Assembly (NCBI RefSeq): GCF_040412425.1
Contig: NC_089755.1
Coordinates: 56,243,298 to 56,307,297 of the forward strand
Origin: Macrobrachium rosenbergii
Lineage: Eukaryota > Arthropoda > Malacostraca > Decapoda > Palaemonidae
Direction of reading: 5' to 3'
Length of the DNA: 64,000 bases
The position numbers were made by a program, and so were the translations under genes. The notes below the pieces were generated by a model that searched no databases, had not been told where the DNA came from, and saw nothing but the letters and a program-made list of their open reading frames with translations. Positions 39,201 through 48,880 of this stretch are shown here, piece by piece (the first letter of the stretch is position 1; each line of letters begins with the position of its first letter).

Positions 39201-42200
39201 TCAAGAGACCCAAATGCATACTCAGGTAAGTGGAAAGGGAGACCATTTCTAGGCAATACCTAGAGATAACTGCTTACCACAAATAAAGGCTGACAGGGCA
39301 ACAGGAGTGTGTAGAAATAGATTTAACAATTTGCAACACTGACTTTTTTTATTTCCAACCTTATAAACCGTAATTAAAAAATACGGAGGAAAGCTTGATC
39401 CTTCCGCTCTTAACAAGAAATCTTATTGCGCATGCAACTTTTCTTACGCCCCCCGTCAAAAATCTGCTTTTGATGCTTCAGCTTCAAGCTGCTTCAGAAG
39501 TGATACCGAGAGTACGACAACTCTTACCAAGAATATGAAAGAGTTGCTGCTGCTTCTCGTCATATCTCTTACGAAAAAACATGTGGTCCCTGTAAGTTCT
39601 GTTAACATCCAAGTCAATCTGCCTCACATCCGTGGACCATTTGCATCCCAGTTTTTTCATTTCCTGTCAAAAAAAAAAACAACATTAAATAAGATAATCT
39701 AAGAAATATCATACCAGTTTTAGACACTGAGAGAACATGAAAATTGTGTTCCGACAACAATTCGCATCTTTTCCCAATTCAGGGTAAGGCTATCATCACA
39801 TATGTCCAATTCACTTTTTATTGCTAATATCTTATAAGAATGATAGGGAATAAGAGAGACTGCAAAACAGAACACTTATATAAAAACAAAGAGAAAAGCA
39901 ATAGTGCTTATTCTCTTCATTACTCCCTGAAAATCAAGCAAGATTTATGCTTCCCAACACAGCTTTCCACACAGTGAACGCAAACTTGCCTCGTATTTCC
40001 CAATCTGTTCTTCTTTTAATTGCTCTAGAAATAACAGCCTTGCCCAAACGTCGCCTCGAAATCTGTCAGGTATTCCTTTATAAATTCGTTTTGTGAGTTT
40101 TTCTTTACCCCAATATTTATCCCATGCTTTTATCATTTTCAGCCATTTTTGTATCCTGGATACTTCAACCTCCAGTTGTTTTTCTTCTTCTTTTGTACGA
40201 GACTGGGGAAGCCGTGTGTCACTGAAATATTTCAAAATACAGTATTAGAGTTGGAGTACAATTCAAACAGTATCAAACTACTCCTGTCACTGTTCATACC
40301 TTACTTTTTTCTTCCTAACATTTGAGAGATTTAGACTCAAAAACCACAACAGAACAATGAATATATAGCTAGTTATAAAACATGACATTACGTAAAATCA
40401 GTCATACTGTTTAAATCACATATAATTTACTACTTTCATCAGCAAGAATCCAGTGGAAAAAGTTATTATATTCATACATATCACCTGGATAAATGTCGCT
40501 GTCACGACACATCCAAGTAAGTGCAAAGGTCGAAAAGACCATGCCCCAGATGTCTCAAAATTATCAAAGCACCTTTGAATCACAGACCGATGATCACCTG
40601 GCTTTTGCTTGCTTCTGGATGGCTATCTAGCTGCTGGGGTTATGTGACCCCTTTCTTACTCCTCTCGTCAAACAACATGGTGCCTGATTCACGTATGACT
40701 TTTCCTTTAACAGTCAAAAGTACATGAATAATGTCTGTGGGCTGTATATTTTACATGAACTCTCTCACTGACATGTTGCTTGACTCAAAAACAGTGAATG
40801 TATAGGGACTTGACAATATCAACTCCAAATTACCGAGATATCAAAAATGGAGAGCTTTTAAAAAATCTAGATCTATCCTGGAAAAGTTCAGCAACTCAAT
40901 GCAAGTAAGCTGAAGGCATTAATACCAGGAACCTCAAGTATTCAATACTACTGTGTTGTCTGGTTTTTAAAAAATAAATGGGCAGGAGTTATGGGGATAG
41001 CCGACAACCACAAACAAAAATGACAGCTACACAGCCACGGTCATGCAAATTTTGAGCCATGCTGACATCAGTATCAGAAGATTCAAGGTCCTCCAACATG
41101 ATTTGATTTTAATTGAAACCATCCCCTACTGATCAGCCCTTCAACTTGAAACCATCCCCTACTGATTAATCCTTCACCTTGAAACTAGCCCATACTAATC
41201 AATCCTTCATCTTGAAACCATCCCCTTACTGATCAAACCTTCACCTTGAAACCAACCCCCAACTGTTAACAAAAATGGACAAATAAACTGAACTGTATAA
41301 ATCCGTATCTGTCTGTGGCATGGTATATCTCTAGTTCTGGATCTTCCCACGGAACAATGATGGCTCCATCTTCGCGACCAAGGTGGTACCTCCCAACGAT
41401 GGCTGCACGCTCCTCCCTCGCCCGGATGAGCAACTCCTCCTCGCTCAATCCTGGAAAAGGCACAAAACGATTGGAATCTCCTTCAGCACACTCCACCTTC
41501 CTGAAATCAAATTTCTGAAGTGCTTACGCCTTAAAATTTCTGAAGCGCTTATGCCTTTTATTTAAAAGAAACAACGGAGATCAAACTCAGAGTAAACTTA
41601 AAACTTAACGAAACTTAATCCACAGCAGTCTGCTAGGTCTAAAAGCAATAACTGATATATACACTTAACAGAACATATTGCAAAAAATAATAAACAGCTG
41701 AATACTCAACGTTTAAACAAACCATAGTTACCCTAATTTCTATTTTGAACTTAATTCTGAAACTGTTCAATACAGTACGGTAGACAGAGAGTATTGCCAA
41801 GAACTGATTTGGTGAGACAACTGTCACTTTTCACTTCACCAGGAAAGTTACACCTCTAGGCTCAATTCTCGACAGCACTTCCTGAAATACTCGGCTAGGG
41901 TTAAGGGTTAGAGCCACCCATGTTTATTCACTCCTGAAAAGCCCTTCATGTACTAAGTACGACTGATCCACAGGCATTGTCAATTTTAAGGGACTTAGCA
42001 GACACTGTTGATTTGAACAGCACTTGGCTACAGGAGCTGGTCCCCACAAAATTTGGGTACAGTATACATTATCATAAATAACTCATACAAAATAGAAAAT
42101 TGAGTACTTTTACTATTGGTTTCTGTTTTGGGATTACTTCAATGCTTGTTACAGTCCTCCAACCAGACGCTAATATATAAAATTTTTTTATCCTAGAGGT

Positions 42201-45200
42201 AAAAATGTACAACCTGACAAAGAATCTCACTACCACTACATTGTGTTCTGAGAAACAAATCATTGTACTTATACACTATCATTGTAATTCTGACAAATTA
42301 TGTAACACAGAGCAAGGTTTGTGTACCATTGTACCATCAAACAACACAGTGAAGATCCTATGTACAGTAATTGAAAAATTCTACTTCTGTTTTACATTAT
42401 GAATATGTTTGTGGAAAATTTGGCTAAAAAGTTTTGTGAAATTTAATACTTAGACTATTTTAATATTAAACACCATGAACTTATCTTAATTAAAAGTCAT
42501 ACATTTGATAGAAATTCTTTGAAATTCTCACTTACAGTGACAAAGACAGTATCAAAGGAACATCATGCTATATCAATTTCTAAATCAAAGTCAAAACACC
42601 TTATATTAAGTATCCAAAAACACTGAAATCAGGAAACAAAATGATCAAAACCTGGATGCTGCCTGACAAAATCACAGTGGCATTTACTTCATTGGGGTAT
42701 TTTATCAAAAGGTAGTCTGGTGTTCTGAGAGGTTTAAACAGCTGTTCACATGCATACAGATCAAAGAGGTCTCTAGAGAACTGTTCCAGGAGAAAATTAA
42801 ATATTATACATGAATACAGACCTAAGGAACTGTCCCGGTGAAGGACAAAAGAATCATACATCAATGTAGACTCCTTAACTAACATCGAAATCAAAATTCG
42901 CTATTGGATTTCACTAGGCTAAATGCAAAGCATTAAATGTCAAAACAATACATATGACAGTGAAGTCTTCTTCGTTTATGCCATGCTTAGACCTGCATAA
43001 AGAAAAAGCTCTCATGAAGTAGTAGAATGATGCACTTAGGAATGAACTTCTTGCTAATGGACAACAAAACGTCAGAAAACCACTGAAAATTAAACAACAC
43101 ACCACTAGGCTAAAAACTTGGAGCACTAAAAATGGACACTAAAGAAAATAAACAAAGGTTAATTATCACAAGCACAAGTAGTATACGAGTGATAAATTTA
43201 CCCATCAGAGACTGGGAGTCGGGATTGAGCATCTTCCGAATATCCTGATTCATGCGAGCTATAAGAAATTGTGATTATCAATGTCTGTCGTCATTGCCAC
43301 AGTGTATAAATTCAGAAAGGTATGAATGTGAGCAAATGCATGGGTAAGGAATTCAAAAATCACAAATGTGCATTTCATCTGGTTAATAAAATACAATACA
43401 GTACATAGAATCATGGACCTAAGAACAGTAAGGCTGTGTAAATGTTATGTATCACGAAAAATCCTGTACAGTCAAGTCACTGATAAATGATTCACAATTC
43501 TCGCAGATGCTTCAGAAATAAGAAATGAAATTAACACGAAAACCAAAGCACTTGACAAATAGCATCTATACCACATAACAGTTCCAGATTATGATTGAAA
43601 GGCACAAAAAAACCACGTAATCGCTGCTTGATTTCTACGCAGAAAAACAGCCCTGCCTTTGGTTGTACTATACAGTACAGATTTGATTTCCATCAATCTT
43701 TCCAGGCTACTCAGTCACTCACATCTATACTTACTCTTGGGCCTCACTGCCACCCATTATCACTCACAACAGACCATTCTTCACCTTGCAAAGCTTTGAG
43801 TGTTCTCAATCCAATCATCATTTGTATCTTTTAATGTCTGCCCCAGGTAGCTTCTCAATACACAGTAAAGCAATTCACCTACACATAGCAAAATTTAACA
43901 GAACATAATTTCTCAAGTTTTTATTTTATTGAACATGCAAAGGAATATACTATATACCATATGAGCGTACAGTATATTTAATTGTAAATTGTACTGTGTC
44001 CAATATTCGTGCACTATGTTCATGAAGCCATAGTTCCTAACCCTACTAACTGCTATATTATTACTCATAAAACTAGATCCACTACATGTGTCAAAGGGCA
44101 TTTCCCTTTTAAAACATGCTCACAAAATTAAATAAAGCTGTAAATCATTCAATATAGTATAATACTTTTAAGTATTAAATTTATGTACTGTATTGTACTC
44201 GCACTTTCAATAAAATTCTGTTTACATACAGTGGTCAGAGGGAAAATGATGAGCTGTCATAATTCCAACGAAACAATTGCAAACCAAAAGATCAGTATAA
44301 CAGTACCAATTAATATAAGTAATAAATTAAGGTACAACGGCATTACCATATACCAATATACCATTAGGAATCACACCAGACTGCACTCTTCTCTAATAAA
44401 TGTCCATATTACAGTAATCATAAAATCTTATAATCCGAAATTCTAGTGTTGAATTTTTCCTACATATGCAAACCTCCAGCTTTTACAGGAGTAACCTTTG
44501 ACAACAACTGGTTCGATCTTTGAAGCTCAGCGGAAGGTATGCAAGTTGCAGGGTAATGACCACTCACCTACCTGCAAACCAATTATTGTTTTTCCTTAAG
44601 CTACAAGGGAAAAAGCAGGAATGGGTTAAGGTGGGAGTCCAATAAAAGACTTTAAGACTGTATGTCTATGAAAATGCAAATATAAAAGACTTTGAGACTG
44701 TATGTCTATGAATATGCATATCTTGATTTTGTTTGTAATTTGCTCCTATGAGACTACAAACCTTTATCTTTTATATGGAGACTCGGTCCTTAGGTGGAAG
44801 GTTTTGTCTCACTGAGCAAGACTGGCACTGTTGTGAAAGAATCATTTTTAGAAGTTATTAACCTCTGCTATGCCACACAAAGTCGGTGCAAAAGGTGACA
44901 GACTGAAGGATACGCCAGCTTCCTGGCAAAGTACTTTAAGCAGGAGAAGGCCACCTCCGGTGACCTCCTACTCAAGCTTGACGAACTGAACCAGCTGTCA
45001 ATGACGGCTATCCTTGTAAAAGATGAAGGCCTGTATTCTCATATGAACAAATGAAGAGTGAAAAATTTCTTAATATTATATGGCAACACAAGCTAATAAA
45101 GGCTATGCACATCTGAAGCTAACACAGTTATAGGGGGCAAAAACAGTTACACAGGTGTGTTATGACCACTTGGCAGTTCCTTAACGCTAAGAGACAGCAA

Positions 45201-47158
45201 TGTAAAGAAGAGTGTATTATATATATTGCAGAAACAGTAATTATCCTCCCTGAAACAATTCAACCTCACAGAAAGGTGCTGAATCTATCTGGAAGGTTGA
45301 TATAACAATTTTTTAAAGTAAATTGTATTTTTCCTAACTATACAAACCTGAGGTCCTTTACATTAGGAAATGTAATGTAAAGGACCGATGGTTTACATAT
45401 CGTGTCAGAACAAATTTTTTACAGTAAACTGTACTTTTCCTATCTATACAAACCTGGGGTCCTTTACGTTACATTTCCTAATGTAAAGGACCGATGGTTT
45501 GTATATTGTGTCGGAACAAACATAATTTACTACTAAACCAATACATCTTTCAAATCATAATTGCTTCTTTATAACAAAGCAGCTCAAAAAGTGATAAACA
45601 TTTACACTAATAAAGGTTACCTCTGTGTTCATGAGCTAGGCTATAAGAACTATGTTAAGTCCAAGTTAGTTAGCCTAGGCAAGGATATATGAAGCACATG
45701 AAATAAAATTTGGCTAACCTACACAATCAGCAAATTCAGACAAGGGCGCCCCCCCCCTGAGTTAGTGTGGGTAAGCAAAGTTTTACTGTATATATATTTC
45801 TAATAAATTTAACATGGATGTGTATTTAGTAGAGCAACAAAAGTGCATTTACATGGACGGCAGCCAATCTGCACACACAACTGAAGGCCTCACGACTGAA
45901 ATCTGGAGTTGACATGCCACTGAAAAGCACAGCAGTATTATAAATTTTCTGTCCCCAAAATAACATACGTATGCCATAACCAGTCTCTGAAAGCTGACAG
46001 TGATTGAAGGAACCCCATAAGATGTGAACATCCACAATAATTGTCCATCCATCGCCAAAAATGAAATCTGGTTTGGTGACTAAACACAAGCTTTCTCTTC
46101 TGTGAGAATATAATCAAGCATGTGCCTTTCACTGTACTTGACGCCTTCTCAAACACTTACCTTAAAATTAATAACAAAATAAAACTGTCTGGGTCAACAA
46201 ACAGTATTATGAGTGGCAGATCACTTCCATAACTTTCTAGCAAATAACAGATCATGAACAATACTTTAGTTTTAAGATAACCTTTCGGTATAAAGCCATG
46301 TAAAGCTCCATCGTGTAAACTGTTTTGAATCCTGTAGAACAGAAAAAATGTTACCTAAAAATCTGCTAACAATGCACAATTTAGTCTTTTTAGCAGATTA
46401 GTATAATACTACCTGTGTTCTGAGGTTAGATGACGCACAATACTACAGAAACTAAGGAATCAACACAAACAAAAATAGGCAAGATGACAAAAATTCAAAG
46501 TCCAGCTTTGGGGAGGTTCTAAGGAGGCAGTCCAATAAAACACCAGCTTTTAGCATTATAGTACAGTATATAGTATTGACTGCTGATGCTTTCTTTGTTA
46601 GTTGTTGGAACAATAAAAGGTGGTATATATAAACTCACAAGACCAAAAGTTACCTTCATCTGAAAGAGCACTAGTTTTCCAAAAGCTCCCAAGTGCATCA
46701 TGATTTCTGAGCAAAAAATGAAAAATAATAACTAATAATAAAGATATTATAGAGTACTTAAAACTAATAGCTTAATAGTAAATGTTGTCCATATGGCACT
46801 CCAAAAATAATTTCCATTTTAAATTTCACAACTACTACAATGAAAAGATTTCGCCTGCTGTGGCAAATATAAGCTGCCCTCATTTGTAAGTTTTCCCTTG
46901 AATACTTGCATTCTCGTGTTAGGAACTTTTTTTATTGTACGTAAGTTAATCAATTTAACAGTAATGATGCTTGGCCTACTCATCACTAGTAAAACCACTG
47001 CAAAAGCCAACTGCACAAGACCGTCTTGAAAGAAAGTATACATACCAGAAAAGTTTCGTCTAAAACTTACATAAACAAAAAATAAAACTTGAGAAAACAA
47101 CAGTACTTGCACTGTCCAGCAACATTACTTACCAGCATCCATTTTGTATGTCAAGCAT
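26335..47158 (-). CDS. USP6NL: USP6NL/RN-tre-like TBC-domain Rab GTPase-activating protein, complete, 12 coding exons
   Basis: Exons in transcript order: 47158-47133 (coding part), 46331-46282, 43258-43202, 41450-41294, 40221-39990, 39663-39528, 38511-38368, 38136-37976, 37760-37609, 37224-37091, 36541-36401, 27242-26335. The joined frame is 2298 nt, 765 residues plus TAA; human USP6NL is a little over 800. The TBC domain spans about residues 140-345. Motif A is [10 protein letters not shown] (147-156), motif B IDLDVNRT with arginine finger R196, motif C YCQGM with glutamine finger Q233, so GAP activity should be intact. Vertebrate RN-tre acts on Rab5/Rab43 in endocytic and Golgi traffic. The C-terminal 300 residues are Ser/Pro-rich and probably disordered. 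RN-tre binds Eps8 through PxxDY motifs; none is seen here. An alternative start is Met28 (43253-43251). The last intron is 9.1 kb and holds transposon debris. Confidence 0.92.
27322..27420. repeat. 48-bp tandem duplication
   Basis: AACAGCCAATTGGTGACAGC followed by CTATAAAAATGTCGAGTGAA and ATAGATAT occurs twice in a row with one base change. Lies in the last USP6NL intron, near the acceptor of exon 12. Confidence 0.9.
27421..31230. other. USP6NL last intron, distal part: no gene seen
   Basis: AT-rich intronic DNA. Two overlapping + strand frames near 28220-28520 and a minus frame at 28962-29228 show no family match. Small tandem duplications occur at about 29448-29495 (24 bp) and 30575-30650 (about 37 bp). 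Confidence 0.5.
31234..31306. repeat. (AG)n microsatellite
   Basis: About 36 uninterrupted AG units in the last USP6NL intron. Confidence 0.97.
31653..33622 (-). pseudogene. Decayed Tigger/pogo-like (Tc1/mariner superfamily) transposase
   Basis: Minus-strand pieces in the order expected for a CENP-B/TIGD-type transposase: an N-terminal [16 protein letters not shown] near 33600; [15 protein letters not shown] (from about 32930); [20 protein letters not shown]; a DDE-like segment [13 protein letters not shown] (about 32490-32450) corresponding to LDNAPGHP of relatives; [10 protein letters not shown] and [11 protein letters not shown] (about 32090-31990); and a C-terminal open frame ending [13 protein letters not shown]. 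In-frame stops and frameshifts lie between the pieces, so it is inactive. A 61-bp tandem duplication (about 32940-33060) interrupts it. Terminal inverted repeats were not identified. It sits in the last USP6NL intron in the same orientation. Confidence 0.75.
33623..36049. other. USP6NL last intron, proximal part: no gene identified
   Basis: Two segments look more complex than background: 34720-34865 (minus frame with [20 protein letters not shown]) and 35000-35870. Neither has a recognised relative or good splice boundaries. They may be old transposon debris or unrecognised cassette exons. Confidence 0.35.
36053..36205. repeat. Two (AAT)n microsatellites with a short spacer
   Basis: AAT runs at about 36053-36096 and 36150-36205, separated by a diverged segment repeating AAGTTGCCAAATAATAATAA. 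Located about 200 bp from the donor of USP6NL exon 11. Confidence 0.93.
36401..36541 (-). CDS. USP6NL: USP6NL exon 11
   Basis: Acceptor TTTGCTCAG, donor AGAG|GTTAGT. Encodes [33 protein letters not shown] and [14 protein letters not shown]. Phase 1 at both ends. Less conserved linker with a charged helix. Confidence 0.9.
36776..37010 (+). repeat. Dispersed SINE-like repeat, copy C
   Basis: Blocks GAATATAAAATTTAGGCCGA, GTTGAAACAATTGTTAGGAG, ATGAATGGAGGTGCAGTAAA, GCTCGCAGCTAGGGGCAGAA and ACTTTAGCAATGCCTACAGT. An internal piece (CAGCGCTGAAACGG to AAAACC) is missing. Lies in USP6NL intron 10, antisense to the gene. Confidence 0.85.
37091..37224 (-). CDS. USP6NL: USP6NL exon 10
   Basis: Acceptor TACTTTTACAG, donor TTTG|GTAAGT. 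Encodes [32 protein letters not shown] and [12 protein letters not shown], matching the conserved helix after the TBC domain (DFFFEDDFVIEQL, MTELKRAKLDLP). Confidence 0.95.
37609..37760 (-). CDS. USP6NL: USP6NL exon 9 (end of TBC domain)
   Basis: Acceptor TTCATCTTCAG, donor AAGAA|GTAAGC. Encodes [35 protein letters not shown] and [12 protein letters not shown], the last helices of the TBC fold (LRIWDIYIFEGERVL in relatives). Confidence 0.96.
37976..38136 (-). CDS. USP6NL: USP6NL exon 8
   Basis: Acceptor TTATCTTTTCAG, donor GATAGG|GTGAGT. Encodes [40 protein letters not shown] and [13 protein letters not shown]. Phase 1 in, phase 0 out. Confidence 0.96.
38368..38511 (-). CDS. USP6NL: USP6NL exon 7 (glutamine finger)
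   Basis: Acceptor TTATTTTTCCAG, donor CATG|GTTAGT. Encodes [35 protein letters not shown] and KPKYAMHG. Q233 in YCQGM is the glutamine finger. Almost identical to the vertebrate block. Confidence 0.96.
39528..39663 (-). CDS. USP6NL: USP6NL exon 6 (arginine finger)
   Basis: Acceptor TTTTTTTTTGACAG, donor TTG|GTAAGA. Encodes [30 protein letters not shown] and [14 protein letters not shown]196 is the catalytic arginine of TBC motif B. Confidence 0.95.
39990..40221 (-). CDS. USP6NL: USP6NL exon 5 (start of TBC domain)
   Basis: Acceptor AAATATTTCAG. Encodes [32 protein letters not shown] and [10 protein letters not shown]. Ends at a GC donor (GAG|GCAAGT); using it joins KYE to EMKKLGCKW exactly where relatives continue. 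Residues 97-174. Confidence 0.94.
41115..41265. repeat. ~39-bp tandem repeat in USP6NL intron 4
   Basis: Four or five units of TTGAAACCATCCCCTACTGA followed by TCAATCCTTCACC. It ends about 30 bp from the exon 4 donor. Confidence 0.88.
41294..41450 (-). CDS. USP6NL: USP6NL exon 4
   Basis: Acceptor TTTTGTGCCTTTTCCAG, donor ATACA|GTTCAG. Encodes [28 protein letters not shown] and [19 protein letters not shown], matching the conserved N-terminal block of RN-tre (ERAEIV, YDRGRE, PWED, DRFGFLH). A frame extends upstream of this acceptor, but it breaks the phase with exon 3. Confidence 0.92.
43202..43258 (-). CDS. USP6NL: USP6NL exon 3
   Basis: Acceptor TTTCTTATAG, donor GATGG|GTAAAT. Encodes [19 protein letters not shown] and joins G|GA of exon 4 to give SLMGLSEEEL. 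Met28 here aligns with the N-terminus of vertebrate RN-tre as I recall it, so it may be the real start. Phase 1 at both ends. Confidence 0.85.
44460..44830. repeat. Composite interspersed repeat with internal duplication
   Basis: Contains CTACATATGCAAACCTCCAG, a 43-bp duplicated block (ATAAAAGACTTTGAGACTGT and following, near 44642 and 44685) and CTATGAGACTACAAACCTTT. The ACAAACCT and GCAAACCT ends resemble the hairpin repeats at 45335-45535. Lies in the USP6NL intron between exons 2 and 3. Confidence 0.5.
44899..45054 (+). pseudogene. Orphan coding-like fragment, unidentified
   Basis: A 51-codon open frame reads [20 protein letters not shown], then [19 protein letters not shown], then [12 protein letters not shown] and TGA. 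It is preceded by an in-frame TGA and an open stretch [18 protein letters not shown]. Its codon use and GC content look more coding than the surrounding intron. No ATG. Not recognised; likely the remnant of a transposon or processed gene, antisense to USP6NL. Confidence 0.4.
45335..45535. repeat. Tandem hairpin repeat with oppositely oriented loops
   Basis: Two units 106 bp apart, each TTTTTCCTA(A/T)CTATACAAACC, then a 35-nt hairpin, then GATGGTTT. Hairpin arms are GGTCCTTTAC(A/G)TTA and TAATGTAAAGGACC. The loop is GGAAATG in the first (45352-45386) and CATTTCC in the second (45458-45492), exact reverse complements. Lies in an intron of USP6NL. Confidence 0.9.
46282..46331 (-). CDS. USP6NL: USP6NL exon 2
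   Basis: Strong acceptor (TTTTTTCTGTTCTACAG), weaker donor (GAAAG|GTTATC). The frame [17 protein letters not shown] joins phase 2 to phase 1 and reads through. With only 50 nt, coding status is not proven and it may be 5' UTR. Confidence 0.6.
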
Positions 47159-47196
47159 TGGTGTCAACTATCTTTCTGCACCCATCACACCAGCAC
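47133..47196 (-). CDS. USP6NL: USP6NL 5' exon with candidate start codon
   Basis: Acceptor TTTTTGACCTTTTAG, donor GCTG|GTAAGT. Contains ATG at 47158-47156, reading MLDIQNGC and leaving in phase 2. A second ATG (MDA frame) leaves in phase 1 and does not connect to the later exons. If translation starts at Met28 in the 43.2-kb exon, this exon is 5' UTR. Having an acceptor implies at least one more upstream non-coding exon. Confidence 0.6.
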
Positions 47197-48014
47197 CTAA
47201 AAGGTCAAAAAGCAACGATAAATACCTCACAAAACTAATAAATATTACGGATATAAAGCCAAGGATATGAGAACTAAACATAACAGTTCAAAGAGGAAAT
47301 TTATTTAATTTCTTTAACTTATCAGACAAACCTTTACACGAGATTAAATGACAGCTGGGACAAAATGATTCACCCTCCAGTACCAAAACATAAAATATCA
47401 AAACATTTAAATTGTGAGTGTGTTAAAACGTCATCTAATTTACTCTTGAACTGGCCAGTAGTGGTACTATTCACAATTTCCACTCATTGTTCCCCGCCAA
47501 AAAAAAGCTTTATATGCAAAGAAGTTTCCATCCACTGGACCTAAGTTTCTTTACTACTCGAGATAAATGGTTTCATGCTGTTTTTGTCAAGTTGTTTATA
47601 CCTCTGAGTACCTTAAATGTTTCTATCAACTTACCTGAACTATGCTTTTCTATTGAGTACAAACTGAGGCATTCTAGCCTCCTCCGATAGCTTATACATG
47701 AATGTCTGATATTTTGCTATGCTTATTCTAATCTTATGCCCGCCCGCTAGCCTTAGGTTATAACGTAAATTATAAGCGTTGTCTTCGAAAGAATTAAAAA
47801 GTAAAACTTAGCTTGAAGCAGACATTTTAAAAACAGGGTAGACTAGTAGTTAAAGAACAATGCTCATCTTCAAGGGGGGCTAACCTAACCTAGACCACTA
47901 GGGTACATTAACAAATTGGCCTAATGCCTGTAGAATAACACAAGGCCACCAGTCTGGGCTACTATTTGCGTATCCGGCATTTTTGTCTTAAGCATTTCTG
48001 AGGGAATATGAACT

Positions 48015-48260
48015 AACCTGAATTACCTTTGCCTAACCAAACCTCAGATGCCGTGTCCTAACCCCGACTGGAGGGGGGGGGGCAAACCACCCCCCAAAAG
48101 TAATTTGTAACCCCCTACTCTGAACTCTACCCCAGTCAGGTAGAGATCTACCTTTGCTTAATCTAACCTTGGATGCCATGTCCTAAACTTGAGTCGCGGG
48201 GCTTCGTCCCCCACCCTCCAAGAACGCCCCCACAAATTAATCTGTGACCCCATTTACTAA
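48015..48260. repeat. ~130-bp tandem duplication with G/C-rich core
   Basis: Both units share TTTGC(C/T)TAA and AACCTnnGATGCCNTGTCCT, then CCCCC-rich blocks and AATTTGTAACCCC or AATCTGTGACCCC. The C-rich block recalls the one at 16510-16555. Confidence 0.7.
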
Positions 48261-48479
48261 CGCATTCTACCCATGTTTGCTGCTGCCTGGCTACTGTATA
48301 AATAGCATTGGAACCTAATGCAATAGGTAAGGATACTAACTAGTGACTAGGGACCCTAGCCACGTAACAGTATCCCTCGAAGGGCGCGAAGGATATACCT
48401 GTCAAAAAACGCAAATGTCAAACGAGCCGATACACGACTAAGGGGGAGGGGACAACCCCCGTTATATTAACACTCACAA

Positions 48480-48880
48480 GGACGCCACCCTGCCGACTCC
48501 GGTCATAAATCCTACGCCAAACAAACGACAAGGATAACCTGGAGGATTCTGAATACTAATAGCTGCGACATCCTTCACGACCAATTAACGAGCGACGGAA
48601 TCAATTCGGTAGCCATAAAAATGTCTCCTTCTCCTTCGGCAGACCCGAATCTTCTTCTTCTCCTTTTCCTTCCCGCTGCCAAACGCGATCAAATTTACGC
48701 CTGAGTCTTTCGCACCGAATGTAATCTTCGTCTTTCTTACCGTTACTAATAAAACAATGGATCTATTTTAGAGTGCCATGACGAGGAGTCATCATCTATA
48801 CCAGCGAAGACGAGCGACGGGCGAAATCGTCCCTTACATATTTGTGTACTATGTCGGTGCTGCCATCTATTGGGGGTTAT
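48480..48880 (-). promoter_or_regulatory. USP6NL: Candidate USP6NL promoter and 5' non-coding exon region
   Basis: This CpG-richer stretch lies upstream of the first coding exon on the minus strand. It holds CGTCGCTCGTCTTCG, GATCGCGTTTGGCAGCGGG and a purine-rich tract. A potential donor (CCTCCAG|GTTATCC, near 48540) and a CTCF-like motif lie within it. The 47.1-kb exon has an acceptor, so an upstream non-coding exon must exist; this is the best location. Confidence 0.4.
48857..48873 (-). promoter_or_regulatory. CTCF-like motif
   Basis: Minus strand reads CCAATAGATGGCAGCAC, one base off the CCASYAGRKGGCAS-type CTCF core consensus. It sits at the presumed promoter edge of USP6NL. A single motif match can be chance. 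Confidence 0.35.

Noticed and set aside
41451..41500. Upstream extension of USP6NL exon 4 (frame [15 protein letters not shown])
   Set aside because: An acceptor at 41501 would join exon 3 only in a different frame. The CCTTTTCCAG acceptor at 41451 has a better pyrimidine tract and gives SLMGLSEEEL, like the family.
46170..46281. Open frame continuing past the exon 2 donor to an AAG|GTAAGT-like site
   Set aside because: Hydrophobic AT-rich frame with no family match and no phase-compatible continuation to exon 3.
47133..47147. Alternative ATG reading MDAG then [16 protein letters not shown]
   Set aside because: Leaves exon 2 in phase 0, which does not fit exon 3 in the frame that continues to exon 4.
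47881..47900. CTAACCTAACCT resembling arthropod telomere repeat (TTAGG)n
   Set aside because: Only two units; far too short to be a telomeric tract.
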